Shown one piece after another: positions 44,032 to 54,653 of a stretch of 64,000 bases of DNA. The stretch spans positions 13,083,501-13,147,500 of the forward strand of contig JAPQWV010000017.1 in assembly GCA_027422505.1 (NCBI GenBank), written 5' to 3'. The DNA is from Craterostigma plantagineum. Taxonomy: Eukaryota > Streptophyta > Magnoliopsida > Lamiales > Linderniaceae. Position 1 is the first letter of the stretch. The number at the start of each line of letters is the position of its first letter. Position numbers and translations under genes: made by a program. The notes under the pieces are model-generated. The model had not been told where the DNA came from and ran no database searches. It saw only the letters and a program-made list of their open reading frames with translations.

Positions 44032-46080
44032 GACATTGGATCTCGAGTGAAATAAGATGTCGATATGTGGTGAGAGGTTTCGAGTTTTATGAAATTTGGA
44101 ATAAATATCGAATAGGATGTCGAAGTCCATGTTGATAAAAAATCGAAATCCTTACATATCATATAAGATTCATTCTATATTTATATCGAGATTTGTGTTG
44201 AAAATGTTGAGATTTAATGTTCAAGGGAGAACCATGAGGTCCCTAGTATAGTGTCGAGATAAGCTGTATTTAAATGTCGAAGTTTTTTTTTTGTAAAAAC
44301 ATATCAAAGTCTTTAACTATATATCTCGACATTTTACTTAAAATGTCGACCTCTATCTCAAGAAAGCCATATCGAAATCCTTAGTATAATATAGAGATTT
44401 GTTTTTATCATTTCGAGATTTTCTTTATAATATAATGTCGAAATTTGATTTAACTTACAACTCGAGATCTTTGTGTAGTAAATAAATCTTATAATGTCGA
44501 GATCTTTAATCCTATTATATACAATATCGAAATTGTAATGCTTAGTTTAAAAACCCGAGATCTATATAAGCTCCAATTCGAGATGTTATGTCGAGACTTT
44601 ATGTAACAAATTTCGAAACATCTTACAAAGTATACCTCGAGATCTTTAATTACAATATCGACATGCTTCTCATAATTATGTCGAGATCTTGATATATCAT
44701 TTAAATATCGAATTCCTATATGTATGATGTCGAGATCCTTATAAATCTCTGAATAGTATTTCTCAGTTTAGGTTAAGTTCTAAATTTTAGGGTTTCAAAA
44801 TTTATAGAAGTCAAAACTAGGGTTCTCAAATTAAGCCACTTTAGTAAAATTGTAGATGGACTAACAAACCCTAATTTTGTATGTTTCTATACTTAGGGTT
44901 CAAAGGTTAGCGATTTACCGTACGAAAGCTAAGGATACCAGGTAAGTGGAAATCCCAACTACAGCACATAAGTTACATGTTTGTATTTGAATTACGTGGT
45001 TATCTGTGTTGTATGATTTTGCGTGACGTGAGTTATGTGAAATTACGTGATTATGTGGCAACCTGTCTTGTTTGCTTTATGTGAGGTGCTTTGGCGATAA
45101 TGAAATCGCACGGTGAGCTATTAATTATGATTTTGCGATGACGTGGGAAACCAGTTGGCACACCATATCATGGTATGTTATGTGCACGTTTGGAGTTATT
45201 TTTATTTTGGGAAAGTGAACATGCGTTGCATTTATCGCTTGTAGGCGAGCATGGTATGTATGCATGGCATTATTTATGTGGCATTATCATGTGCATACAT
45301 GCATTTTGTGAGGATTATTAGTATGAGTATGCACGGTATATGATCGCCTGAGAACAAAATATGTTTGACGATATTAGTATTTGATGTAGACTCACGAATG
45401 AGTCATAGCTACTTCTGCGAAAGCACCATGACGGGGGTAAAACCGTCGAATATATTTACCTAAATTATTTAGGTAATGGGAAGGCATGTAGTATAACTAT
45501 AGTGCCAGGAATATAGTACCTAGTTTTATCCTAGCCAGTGTGGGCCACTATCGTATTTTATCCGTATAGGATTTGAGCTCATGATATGATGGTGTGCGTA
45601 GTAAGTAGCTAAGGGCCCTGAGAGAATGGGAAAAATGAGAGAAATGAGAAAAGAATGAGAATGATACGAGAATACAAGCGTTAGTAAGCATTGGCGCGGA
45701 TGCCTTTGCTATTTTGGCACGTGCATACATGCATATTTCCACTTACTGAGCTTTATAGCTCATTCCACGTTTTATGTGTTGTAGGTAAGATCGAGTCAGA
45801 CGTTGAGACATGTCACGACTCAGGCAGGCTGATGGCGGTGACTCCACGTACTTTTGAGGGCTGGGCGTACATGGATGTGACCTGATGGTCTTATTATTAT
45901 GTTCGAAATATTTTAATGTGTGGGACTAAGATAATTGTAAGATAAGACGTCTGCGGAATAAATGTTGAGTGTATAATATTAAATTATTAAATAAGAGTGT
46001 TTTTTTTTAAAATCGGGTCTTCCGCAGCTTACGTTGCGAAAAATCCGCCAAACTAGTTATAGAAAAAGTGGGGTGTTACA
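42762..46080 (+). mobile_element. 3' LTR of LARD F
   Basis: 3319 bp, near identical to 29898-33244. Contains the TCGAGAT word array (42950-44740), a TA run (43980-44028) and the U5 module (perfect hairpin TGAGCT-TTAT-AGCTCA at 45747-45762, GTAGGTAAG at 45781-45789, GGTGACTCCACGTACTTTTG from 45837). Followed by the TTCTC target duplication. Confidence 0.93.
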
Positions 46081-46669
46081 TTCTCCCCCTCCTTTTCTCA
46101 TTTGAACAACCATCCGAAGAGTATAGAATATAGTTGAAGGCTGAGAGTGGGATTCAAATGAAGAAAATGACATCAGAGAAGGCTCAAAGTGGATGACTAA
46201 GGGCTATGTGAGGGAAAAATTTTAAAAGGCCGAGTGAGGAATAACCTAAGCGCCCTTATCATTTTCCTAACGATCTAAGGCAAGATGAGTATGAAGCCAA
46301 GTATCACTAGTTAAGACAAGTAATTGATGTGTGACTCACTCGAGAAATAGATCCAAAGAAAGGAAAATAACAAGGCTAGAATCCTTACGTATGTATAGTG
46401 GCTTTGTGTCTAGTGGAGCAACCTAATGACCTTTAGACACAAGAATGCGACTTAGACTGACAAAATTAAGCAATTAAATCGATTGCACGTCGGGGTAAAA
46501 TTCTAAGTGACTTTAGATCAAAGCATCCTAAAGGATTTCGTCATTCCCCTAATATTATATATTTATAGTGTTTTTATTTATTTATTTATTTAATTTTCTT
46601 TATTTCACGCAAGATAAAGCATATAAGAAAATAAAACACATAGCGTAGAACATTTAGTAGCACAGAAGA
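46081..46669 (-). other. Sirevirus E sequence just downstream of pol
   Basis: Non-coding. On the minus strand it reaches an AAAAGGAGGGGGAGAA polypurine-like tract exactly at the LARD F insertion site (46081-46099). It continues beyond F at 29897. Confidence 0.7.
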
Positions 46670-47486
46670 TCAGGTAAAGCACATATTGCCTAATTTTCCG
46701 ACAAGGAATTGAAACCGTTTTTCATCCAATGCCTTGGTGAAAATGTCAGCTAGTTGGTACTCCATGTTCACGAAATACATATCTATGGTGCCTTTTTCTA
46801 CATGATCTTTGATAAAGTGATATATAATATCTATGTTCTTGGTGCGTGAGTGATGAACAGGATTGCAAGTAATAGCAATGGCACTTTGACTGTCACTATA
46901 TATGGGTATGTTAAATTGTACCCATAGTCGCGAAGCTGAGTCCGCATCCATAGCATCTGGGAGCAACAATTGGCGGCACCCACGTATTCCGCTTCGGCCG
47001 TCGAAGTTGACACACAGTTCTATTTTTTAGAGGACCAGCAGACCAGCTTTTCGCCTAGAAATTGAGCGCCACCGGACGTGCTTTTCCTGTCCATTCGGCA
47101 ACCTACATAATCAGCGTCCGTATTCGTACCCTTTGTATACCATAGTCCAAGGGTAGAAGTGCCCTTAAGGTAAATCCTTTTAACCGCGACCATATGGGAT
47201 TCTTTCGGATCGGCTTGAAAACGGGCACATAAACAGGTGGCAAACATGATATCCGGCCGGCTTGAGGTGAGGTAGAGAAGAGATCCAATGATGCTGCGAT
47301 ACAGCGTGATGTCGACCGATTTTCCAGAGGGATCGGCATCCAACTTGCAGCTTGATGGAATTTCTTCAAAATGTCCTTGATGTATTTTGTCTGACTAATG
47401 AATATCCCATCTTCGAGTTGCCTGACTTGTTGTCCTAAGAAGAACTGCATCTCTCCCATGTGACTCATTTCAAACTTGCTTTTCAT
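46670..47486 (-). pseudogene. Sirevirus E RT end and RNase H, broken
   Basis: 47486-47103 begins KFEMSHMGEMQFFLGQQVRQ, the block after the RT catalytic site. A frameshift leads to 47343-47020 with IGSLLYLTSSRPDIMFATCL and DRKSTSGG. Another frame at 47013 has STSTAEAEYVGAANCCSQML (RNase H Glu). 46969-46670 ends with the SDSQSAIAI (Asp) and HSRTKNIDIIYHFI blocks and the stop. All motif blocks are present, but in three frames. Confidence 0.85.
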
Positions 47487-47552
47487 TAGATCTCTAAACT
47501 TCGTGCAAAGCCGTGGATTAGTTGATCCGAAGATGATGTCGTCGATGTATAC

Positions 47553-48329
47553 TTAGACGACCATCAGATCTTTGTCTTGCCATTTGATGAAGAGGGTTCT
47601 GTCTATCGTTCCCCGTATTAATCCAGACTTCACGAGGAATTCACTCAGGACATCGTACCAAGCACGAGGGGCTTGTTTTAGTCCGTAGAGAGCTTTGTCC
47701 AAACGATCGACGTGATCGGGATGTTCTTGATCAACGAAGCCTTCCGGCTGAGCGACGTAGACATCTTCTTTTAAACGCCGTTGAAAAAGGCGGTTAACAT
47801 CCATTTGATAGACTTTGAAGCCTTTGTGAGCTGCATAAGCTAGAAGAAGGCGGATAGCTTCGATTCGGGCAACAGGAGCATATGTCTCGTCGTAGTTGAT
47901 GCCTTCCTGTTGATTGTATCCCTTCGCAACTAGCCTTGCTTTGTTCCGGATCACTTCACCATCCTCATTCTTCTTGTTTTTGAATACCCATTTAGTTTTG
48001 TCAATTGTTTTTCCATGCGGACGGGGTACTAAGGTCCACACTTGAAGACGTTCGAATTGATGAATTTCATCATGCATCGCTTTTACCCAATCCGAGTCTT
48101 GAAGTGCGTTTGCTACCTCGGTAGGCTCATTTTTACTTAAGAAGCAGCTGAAGAGACTGTGTTGACGACGTGTCCTCACTCCATCCGAATGATCGCCAAT
48201 TATCTGATCAACCGGGTGACCTCTAGTCCACTTGCGCTCATGAGGCAAGGCTGAAGTCGATGCCTCAGCCATCTGTGGGTGTAGATTTCCTATAGTCTCC
48301 GATTGATCAATTGTTTGAGGAAGTTCCAT
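47553..48329 (-). CDS. Sirevirus E reverse transcriptase core (open segment)
   Basis: A 258-codon open segment of the copia RT with [14 protein letters not shown] (residues 91-104), [13 protein letters not shown] (128-140), [18 protein letters not shown] (147-164), [10 protein letters not shown] with Asp177, and [13 protein letters not shown]. It stops one codon before VYIDDIIFG, so the catalytic YIDD box at about 47548-47537 lies just beyond a TAA. The family motif after QMDV (usually SAFLNG) is altered. Part of a broken polyprotein. Confidence 0.85.
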   Translation of the reverse strand: MELPQTIDQSETIGNLHPQMAEASTSALPHERKWTRGHPVDQIIGDHSDGVRTRRQHSLFSCFLSKNEPTEVANALQDSDWVKAMHDEIHQFERLQVWTLVPRPHGKTIDKTKWVFKNKKNEDGEVIRNKARLVAKGYNQQEGINYDETYAPVARIEAIRLLLAYAAHKGFKVYQMDVNRLFQRRLKEDVYVAQPEGFVDQEHPDHVDRLDKALYGLKQAPRAWYDVLSEFLVKSGLIRGTIDRTLFIKWQDKDLMVV

Positions 48330-48757
48330 TCTATACTTGGAACGATAGTCTCTGATGATTCTTCCTCAATAACCACTGTAGGTTCTTCGTTATTCTGTGG
48401 CAATTCTGAATCGGGTGAGGTAGGGACGTGAGAAGCACTTGGTACGTCGGGTGGAGAATCCACTATAGGTGTAGCAGTGTGTGACCGATATACTTGCTCG
48501 AAGAGAGTCCAAATCGTCTAATGCAAGTCTCGTTGTTTCTTCTGATGTTGAATTCGGATTTGTTGCCATCTTCTGTTGGTTTTGTGCCAACACACCAGTG
48601 AAAACAGGTTCTGGACTGTTATATTCAGAAGCTATCTGGTTAGATACAGGTCCTGAACTGAGGTGTGCAGGAGCCATCGGGTTGAGCACGGGTCCTGGAC
48701 TGAAGTGACCAGAAGCCATCTCTGCCACTTCGTGGAAAGTGACATTGTAGCTTTCTT
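48330..48757 (-). pseudogene. Integrase-to-RT linker of Sirevirus E
   Basis: 48788-48390 begins VYIKSNRTIKESYNVTFHE, the typical block after the integrase core, then becomes low-complexity (repeated PVLNPMAPAHLSSGPVSN-like units). It is out of frame with both neighbours, so at least two shifts occurred. Confidence 0.7.
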
Positions 48758-49714
48758 TTATCGTGCGATTGGACTTGATATATACCATGTATGCTTTTGA
48801 GGTTGAAGAATACCCGACGAAAGTGGCTCCGAGTGCTTTAGGTCGAACTTAGCACGGTGCTCTCTGTCGTTCGCCACAAAGCCCTTGCACCCGAAGACTT
48901 TGAAGAAAGAGATGTTGGGTACTCGTTTATTGATAATTTCGTACGGAGTCTTGTCGATGCGCCTGTGAACAATCGTCTTGTTTTGAGTGAAACAGACGGT
49001 ATTTACTGCTTCAGCCCATAGGAAATGTGGAAGGCCTGAGTGAATTAACATCGTACGTGCTGCTTCCACTAAAGTTTTGTTCTTTCGTTCGACTACCCCA
49101 TTCTGTTGAGGAGTCTTGACGGCTGAGAATTGTTGACTTATTCCATTTTTCTGATAAAAATCACTGAGAATTTTGTTCTTGAACTCAGTGCCGTTGTCTG
49201 TTCGAATGACTTGGATAGTCCGCTGCAGCAAATTTTGAGTAGAGTTCACGAATATGATCAAGTCCCCTGTCTCTTCTTTTGTTCGGAGGAACCTTGTCCA
49301 TGTGTAGAGAGAGTGGTCATCGACTATGACCAGCAAATACTTGCGTCCATTTATGCTCCGTGTCTTCATCGGTCCACAGAGGTCCATATGTAGCAGCTCT
49401 AGAGGACGTGAAGTAGAGGCCACTTGTTTGATATGATGCGATGCTCGCTTCATTTTTCCTAATTGGCACGCCGAACATTGATGCTCTTTCTGTAAAGTTA
49501 TAGTTGGAAGACCGTGAACCAACTTTTTCGTTGAGAGATGTTGAAGAGCTTTGATTTTGAGATGAGAGATGCGTTGATGCCATAAGCTGTTCCTCTGAAT
49601 TACAGTTTGTGAAATGAGGCAAACAGCTGTCGAGGGCCGCACGGACGTCAGGTTTATCGTGTATAGATTTGATTTCCGAAGTCCTTGAAGGAGTTCTGTG
49701 TCCTGACTATCCAA
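48758..49714 (-). CDS. Sirevirus E pre-integrase and integrase core (open segment)
   Basis: A 318-codon open segment. The HHCC zinc-binding domain is complete (His46, His51, Cys80, Cys83). The DDE catalytic triad is intact: Asp111 in LLHMDLCGP, Asp173 in VIRTDNGTEF and Glu209 in QQNGVVERKN. The C-terminal VFGCKGFVANDREHRAKFD block follows. The frame shifts near the end, and the upstream protease is in another frame. The enzyme would insert the cDNA, making the 5-bp duplications seen here. Confidence 0.88.
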   Translation of the reverse strand: MDSQDTELLQGLRKSNLYTINLTSVRPSTAVCLISQTVIQRNSLWHQRISHLKIKALQHLSTKKLVHGLPTITLQKEHQCSACQLGKMKRASHHIKQVASTSRPLELLHMDLCGPMKTRSINGRKYLLVIVDDHSLYTWTRFLRTKEETGDLIIFVNSTQNLLQRTIQVIRTDNGTEFKNKILSDFYQKNGISQQFSAVKTPQQNGVVERKNKTLVEAARTMLIHSGLPHFLWAEAVNTVCFTQNKTIVHRRIDKTPYEIINKRVPNISFFKVFGCKGFVANDREHRAKFDLKHSEPLSSGILQPQKHTWYISSPIAR

Positions 49715-49990
49715 AATTCTGCACCACCAGCATGAAAGACCACCTGGAACCCTTTGTCACAGAACTGACCTATGCTGAACAAGTTATGGCGGAGGCCTTC
49801 GACGTAGGAGACATCTTTTATAGTCAGATTCTCTAGAATGATATCCCCAAGTCCTAGAATCGGGGCTGAATCGTTGTTTCCAAACCTGACTCTTCCATTC
49901 AGTCGGTCTTGATAGTTGCTCAGCAGCTCTTAATTGCCGACATGTGTGTGGAGCAACCAGAGTCAAGGTACCACACATGATGGATCTGCA
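49715..49990 (-). pseudogene. Sirevirus E protease region, broken
   Basis: WYLDSGCSTHMSA at about 49975-49937 is the intact aspartic protease motif (DSG). It is followed within a few codons by stops. Later protease blocks (NNDSAPILGLGDI-like, then NLFSIGQF-like) can be traced in shifting frames towards 49715. Confidence 0.7.
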
Positions 49991-50450
49991 AAAACAATTT
50001 AGAGAGCTTTAGCTACCCACTTAAGAATGGGTCATCTCAGATTAGCATATGTAGATTTTGGTTCAGATATGGTTCCTAAGTTATTTTCGATAGGAACTTT
50101 AGCGACCCAAGTTGCCTTCAAGGAAGTAACTTTGGGTTTGGCTTTAAGAGACTTAGCCTTTAAGGCTTTTGTCTTCTTAGGAGGTGTCTTAGGAACCCAA
50201 GTGGGTTGAACCTAGCAGTGAAGTTGAATTTCAGCTCGAGCAAATGCATGAGTAGGCTTGAGTGAGGAAAAGATCTTTTCTTTGGAGAGTCGCCTAAGGT
50301 GTTTGGGAGATTCTATTTTTACGGGATACCTTAGGTGAGAGCAATAATGAATAGCGCTATATGCCTTTTTAATGGCTGGATCTTTTTTCCTACGTGTCAT
50401 CCTAGATGCATTTGTCTTAGAATTATTATTTTTTGTTTCCGATGAGGAGC
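49991..50450 (-). pseudogene. Decayed gag tail to protease linker of Sirevirus E
   Basis: Short minus-strand frames rich in Lys, Pro and Arg, including 50400-50212 (MTRRKKDPAIKKAY). No domain recognised. It sits where the Sirevirus gag-to-protease linker is expected. Confidence 0.45.
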
Positions 50451-51386
50451 CTAATCGAAATTAGTGCTTCTAAAAGTGACTGGTTTGAGAGAGTGTGTAG
50501 AAGCAATTATTTGAAACGAGGAAATTGCTCTTTTATATTTTCGAGTGCCTTTTATTTTTGCAGAAGGAGAAACGATATCGGAAACATTCGAATCTATTGA
50601 CTCCTCTATTTTTATTCTAGACATCCACGCCTTCGTATCTAGTGCTGGCCCTACACTCCCTGTAGACGTAGGTGAAATAGTGTTAGGCTTAGCACTTCTA
50701 ATAATACGTTTATGATCTACTGAAGGCGCTTTTTCAATTTTCGCGCTTTTTGGAATAGCGTGGGAATTAGCTTGGGATGTTGAAGAAGCTTTGAGATTCT
50801 CAATCTCTTTTGGGAACTTTTTCTTTTTAGCTTCAAAATTCTCTCGTTCTATTTCTAATGAGCATCTTAACTCCTCTATTTTCCTAACAATAGGGGTTAT
50901 ATAGAGAGAATTTTCAGAATGATGATTTTGTGCTTCTTCTTTAATGGAAAGATCTTCAGGTAGTTTAATTGACTCAAGACTCCAACCTTTGGGAAGTTCC
51001 CTAATGTTGTAGCTTCGATTCAATTCGGTGTAGGAGAATGGAATTTCAACCCTAGTCTTGGCTTTTCTTTTGGTTTCTTCTAAAGCATTTATTTCTTTAG
51101 CATTAGTAAAAACCATAAGATCTGTTAATCCTAAACCCATGTATTGAATGTCGTAAAGTTGCTTACAATCAACTTTCGACAAACACCGTGGGTTCTCAAA
51201 GCCTAAGCAAAATTTATAATCATAAAATTCTAAGTCCATGGGTTGATTTAAAAATATTGTCTGTTCAGTCTGTCCCCTTCTAACAAGAAGATCTTCTAAC
51301 TTTTTAACCTTAGTATATAACTTCTTTCGTTCTTCCCCTAATAAAGCATAGTTATTTTCTATTGTAATTTTGGACTTGACAAGCAT
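50451..51386 (-). CDS. Sirevirus E gag C-terminal extension (open segment)
   Basis: A 311-codon open segment. It begins coiled-coil-like (ALLGEERKKLYTKVKKLEDL), then has CLGFENPRCLSKVDCKQLYD, found in extended gag proteins of plant Sireviruses. Next come VEIPFSYTELNRSYNIRELP and a second helical stretch with ENFEAKKKKFPKEIENLKAS. Sirevirus gag extensions have been reported to bind dynein light chain-like proteins; I cannot identify that motif with certainty here. It overlaps the preceding segment in another frame, so one frameshift lies near 51370. Confidence 0.75.
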   Translation of the reverse strand: MLVKSKITIENNYALLGEERKKLYTKVKKLEDLLVRRGQTEQTIFLNQPMDLEFYDYKFCLGFENPRCLSKVDCKQLYDIQYMGLGLTDLMVFTNAKEINALEETKRKAKTRVEIPFSYTELNRSYNIRELPKGWSLESIKLPEDLSIKEEAQNHHSENSLYITPIVRKIEELRCSLEIERENFEAKKKKFPKEIENLKASSTSQANSHAIPKSAKIEKAPSVDHKRIIRSAKPNTISPTSTGSVGPALDTKAWMSRIKIEESIDSNVSDIVSPSAKIKGTRKYKRAISSFQIIASTHSLKPVTFRSTNFD

Positions 51387-51972
51387 CTAATTCTGCACCA
51401 TGTTTACTAACTTTTGCATTTGATTCTTCTAATTGGGCTTCTAAGTTAGTAATCGTAGTGGTAGCTTCGGTTATCCTACAATTGAGGGTTGCTTTCTCAT
51501 TGAGATTCCTAACCAAACAATTGTAGTTATTTGCTAGCCTATCCTCCAATTCTTTAAACTTCACACTATACTGCTCTGTCTTAGATGAACTAGTCTCCCT
51601 AGAATGTAAGCTCTTAGTGAGTTCTTCTATCTTCGTATGGGAGCTTCTAAGTTCGGATTCGAGACTAGTGATTTTCTCTTTAGACCTAGACAATTTGTCT
51701 TCTACTTCATTTATACATTTCTGCTCATGTTTCATGTTAGCGTATTCTATTTTATACGATTCTAACATGGTCAATAATGTGGAAAAGAGGTATACCTCTT
51801 GTGAAGAGGTGGATGCGTTCTCGTCTCCCGTTTGGTTGGCGGTATCGGCGTCTGATTCATTGTCGAGACGGGCCATGAGGGCTAAATTTTCTTCTTCAAA
51901 GCTCGACGTGTCCTCGAGGCATTGGTCTTGTTCGGCCATGAGAGCTACTCCAGCTTCCTTCTGTTTAGTCAA
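51352..51972 (-). CDS. Sirevirus E gag coiled-coil segment (open segment)
   Basis: A 206-codon frame with an acidic start (EEENLALMARLDNESDADT) and a long heptad pattern (NEVEDKLSRSKEKITSLESE, LEDRLANNYNCLVRNLNEKA, TNLEAQLEESNAKVS). Lies just downstream of the gag zinc knuckle, as in Sireviruses. It carries no catalytic motif. Confidence 0.75.
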   Translation of the reverse strand: MTKQKEAGVALMAEQDQCLEDTSSFEEENLALMARLDNESDADTANQTGDENASTSSQEVYLFSTLLTMLESYKIEYANMKHEQKCINEVEDKLSRSKEKITSLESELRSSHTKIEELTKSLHSRETSSSKTEQYSVKFKELEDRLANNYNCLVRNLNEKATLNCRITEATTTITNLEAQLEESNAKVSKHGAELDACQVQNYNRK

Positions 51973-51990
51973 TTGGAGCTTCCTGGAGTA

Positions 51991-52209
51991 TTAGGTGGCA
52001 TCTCTCTTCTTCGGAAGAGTGCACTCTCTGGCAAAGTGACATGGCTTGCCATAGTTGAAGCATTTGTTAGCCTCTTTTGGGTTCTTGACTTCGGAGCTCT
52101 CTGGTGCACGTTCTTTGTTTTTAGAGCTTGTAGTCCGAAGTCTGTTGGCTGAGGTTGAAGACTTCGTCTTGAAGTACTTCTTGCTCATCATATTTCCTAT
52201 CAAGGCCAA
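51991..52209 (-). pseudogene. Sirevirus E gag zinc-knuckle segment
   Basis: CFNYGKPCHFAREC at the expected place is a damaged CX2CX4HX4C knuckle: the second Cys is Tyr and the usual Gly before His is Cys. The frame is interrupted on both sides. Confidence 0.75.
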
Positions 52210-52285
52210 CTGCTTCCCTAGGGCTTTTATATTTGGCTCAACGTCGGAGTCCGATTCTTCTTCCGACTCTGAAAGTGAAGGAGGC

Positions 52286-52991
52286 CTAATCTTTTCTTAG
52301 CTTTGAGCTCCTCTTCTCTGAGACCAAGGCAACGGTGTCTTCGATCTGTTTGCCCTTCTGCTCTTTTTGAATCTCGCTTATATCATCCTCATGTTGTGCG
52401 AGATTGTCAAGAACGGCATGGATATCCAGCTCTTCTAGATCTTTATTCTGTCGAATTTGGGTGGATATCTTTTTCCATTCCGCGTGCAGGGAAGAGAGAA
52501 ATCTGATGTTTGTCTCCATGTTGGTCTTTGTGATTTCTATCTTCCTCATCTCGTTGAGAAGAGTGAGGTATCTTTGGTAGATCTCATATAGACTTTCCTC
52601 CGGCTTTGCTTTGAAGGAGTCGTAAGCAGTGAGGATATTTGCCTTTTTGGCCTTTATGCCGACTTCCGTCCTCTGCATCATCCTATGCAGTTCGTCCCGC
52701 ATTCCTTTAGCCAATGAAAGGCTATCAATCTGTCTATATATGTCGTTTGGGATGCCCTGCATAAGAGTATTCATGGCTACTAGATTAGCCTTAGCTCGTG
52801 CCCTCTCCTCAATAGAATACTCCCTAGGCTCCTCCAGTCGCCTAGATGCAGGAATTTGAGGAGTCACTGTTTCATCACCAGGGATATTAACCCGAAACTG
52901 TGAAATTGAGGAAGCAGCTTCTCCAAACGGTGTATTCGCCACGTAGCAAGATCGGCGGACGATTGTCATTTCCAAGCGAGTATGCATCCAT
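52286..52991 (-). CDS. Sirevirus E gag N-terminal and core (open segment, frameshifted start)
   Basis: The natural start appears to be 52991 (MDAYSLGNDNRPPILLRGEY), which runs in a frame that ends early. The core is in the overlapping frame 52987-52286: YSIEERARAKANLVAMNTLM, GMRDELHRMMQRTEVGIKAK, ETNIRFLSSLHAEWKKISTQ and LAQHEDDISEI. This is the copia gag (UBN2-like) fold. A stretch between GEY and the core seems deleted. Confidence 0.8.
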
Positions 52992-54047
52992 CTTGTTTTG
53001 TAGTAGAGTTGTTGAAGGATATTCGTTAAGTGTTTTGAAGGATTGAAGATGATGTATGTGCTTCACAAGTGACAAAGTTCGTTAGTAGCGTTTGATTCGT
53101 AAAATAGTTTGAGAATTATTTTCGATTCAATCTTTAAAGTTTGATCGAAAAAATTTCGTCGAAACAGTATATAATGTGTACTGTTCTCGGGCGAGAAAGT
53201 CTGTCAGGGAAATATTTTTCGAGCGAAATAAATTGCCCAAAATCGTTCAGTCGAGAAAAATTTCCAGATCGTGAATTTATTTGGATCGTAAAGAAACAGT
53301 ACGTTAGTGAGTTTCTCGACAAGTCAAAATAAATCTGTTGACTAGAAAAGTTTCTCGCGTGTAAATGATTTTCGCCTAGTCAAACGTTAAAGGTCTGACC
53401 GAAAATGTTTCTCGAGGGAAAGGTTTTACGCATACAAAGTCAAAATTGGTCTCTCTCGAAAAAGATTTTCACTGAATAATGCTCGAGAAATATTTTTAAC
53501 TAAAATCGTTTGTAGTGTTGACGAGCGCTGAATTCGTATTCTGACCGAAAAAATTCTCACGCCAAGTTTTTCGATCGAAAAATTAATCTGATCGTAAACC
53601 TAGCGAGAAAAATTAGAACGATCGAGAAAAATCACAGAATACGATTAGCACAGATTCAACAAAAACAACGAATTAGACAGTGAAATTTCAAGTAATTGCT
53701 CGCAATCATTTACTAACTACGCACGAACAAGCAATTAAACACGTTATGAAGCAAAGTATGTCGAATTTGATCAAAATCAGAACGTGTTCTACATGTTCTT
53801 CGCAAACAGAAAATCACAGAATCGATTTAATCCTAAAAACGAAGTTCAAACAGCTACAAATCTGATCGCAATCATCATTTAACACTTAAACGAGCACAGA
53901 AACATCAAATTCAACTCAATTAAGCACAGAATTAAGCTATTGGATCGAAAATAATTTTTCGCGCCAAGCTGTTCTTCGATGAACAGTAATCAGAAAAAGA
54001 TTTTCAATCCAATTCTATCAATTTTCGATTCAAAACAGAACGAATCT
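52992..54047 (-). other. 5' leader of Sirevirus E
   Basis: About 1.05 kb of non-coding DNA between PBS and gag, AT-rich, with repeated CGATCGAAAAA and CTCGAGAAA-like words. No competing open frame of note. Confidence 0.75.
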
Positions 54048-54059
54048 GCTCTGATACTA
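54048..54059 (-). promoter_or_regulatory. Primer binding site of Sirevirus E
   Basis: Minus strand TAGTATCAGAGC, one mismatch from the methionine-tRNA complement, two bases after the LTR end ACCTAACA. Confidence 0.85.
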
Positions 54060-54061
54060 AT

Positions 54062-54412
54062 TGTTAGGTCCTTCGATTAACAACTCTATGATCCTAGGCA
54101 TGAATTCTAAGTAATTCAATGATAATGATTGGCATTAAGATTCGATCGAAAAACTCAAATGAAGAACAAGAGAGAGAATTTGAGTAGAGTGAGAAAGTTA
54201 CTATTGTTTCTCTCTCTAGAAATTGAATTGCAAGCCTTTCGGATCAATTTCCAAAACTTTCTCTATTGAATGCGATTGTTTACAAAGTATTTATACGAAA
54301 CACACTTGGTATAAATATCTAACTAGTCCTAATCTAAGGACAAATATAAGAAAGCCCCTAAATACAAGGACATCTAATAAAATCAAAGCACAATTAGAAT
54401 TGATCTTCTACA
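54062..54412 (-). mobile_element. 5' LTR of Sirevirus E
   Basis: 351 bp. Minus strand TGTAGAAGATCAATTC to GAAGGACCTAACA, followed outside by GATGG. Contains TTTGGTATAAATACTTTG, a plausible TATA region. Confidence 0.92.
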
Positions 54413-54417
54413 GATGG

Positions 54418-54653
54418 ACTCCCGAAAAGGTAGGTCGACCTTGGTGATATGAGTAGTACTATCATTTCTCTTGTACGATTCTTAGCCTGACACGCGCATA
54501 CGTTGCCAGTCTCAGGATCCCCTCTCATTCTGGTGTCGGATCGGTTCGTTCATGTACCCCTTCGCCTAGAAGCCCGCCAGGAGCCACCCCTTGTCCGTGC
54601 ATCTCTCTGGCACCGACAATCACTCCCCGCCCTCATCGGCCCCGGGCGTCACA
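54418..54653 (-). mobile_element. Cassandra solo LTR, proximal half
   Basis: Continues the Cassandra LTR interrupted at 22871, ending CGGGCGTCACA (minus strand start TGTGACGCCCG). Flanked by GATGG (from E) on the left and ATGGC (its own target duplication) on the right. Confidence 0.9.

Larger units (their letters stand above)
29898..46080 (+). mobile_element. LARD-like non-autonomous gypsy element F
   Basis: 5' LTR 29898-33244, PBS 33248-33259, a non-coding interior of about 2.5 kb (33245-33514 and 40497-42761), PPT 42749-42761 and 3' LTR 42762-46080. Flanked by TTCTC (29893-29897 and 46081-46085). No gag or pol frame remains. Tekay affinity is shown by the LTR ends, the shared leader and the GATTTCGGGGACGAAAT sequence before the PPT, a relic of the pol end of coding Tekay elements. 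It is interrupted by the composite at 33515-40491. It must depend on proteins from a coding relative. Confidence 0.9.
22872..54412 (-). mobile_element. Sirevirus E with nested insertions
   Basis: Minus-strand Ty1/copia Sirevirus: 5' LTR 54412-54062, PBS 54059-54048, leader, gag 52991-50451, protease, integrase, RT and RNase H to 46670, spacer, envelope-like gene 26660-23194, 3' LTR 23206-22872. Flanked by GATGG at 22867-22871 and 54413-54417, inside a Cassandra LTR. LARD F (29898-46080) sits in the pol-to-envelope spacer. Removing F leaves about 15.4 kb. The two LTRs differ at about 6 of the first 160 bases by eye, so the insertion is moderately old. Confidence 0.88.
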
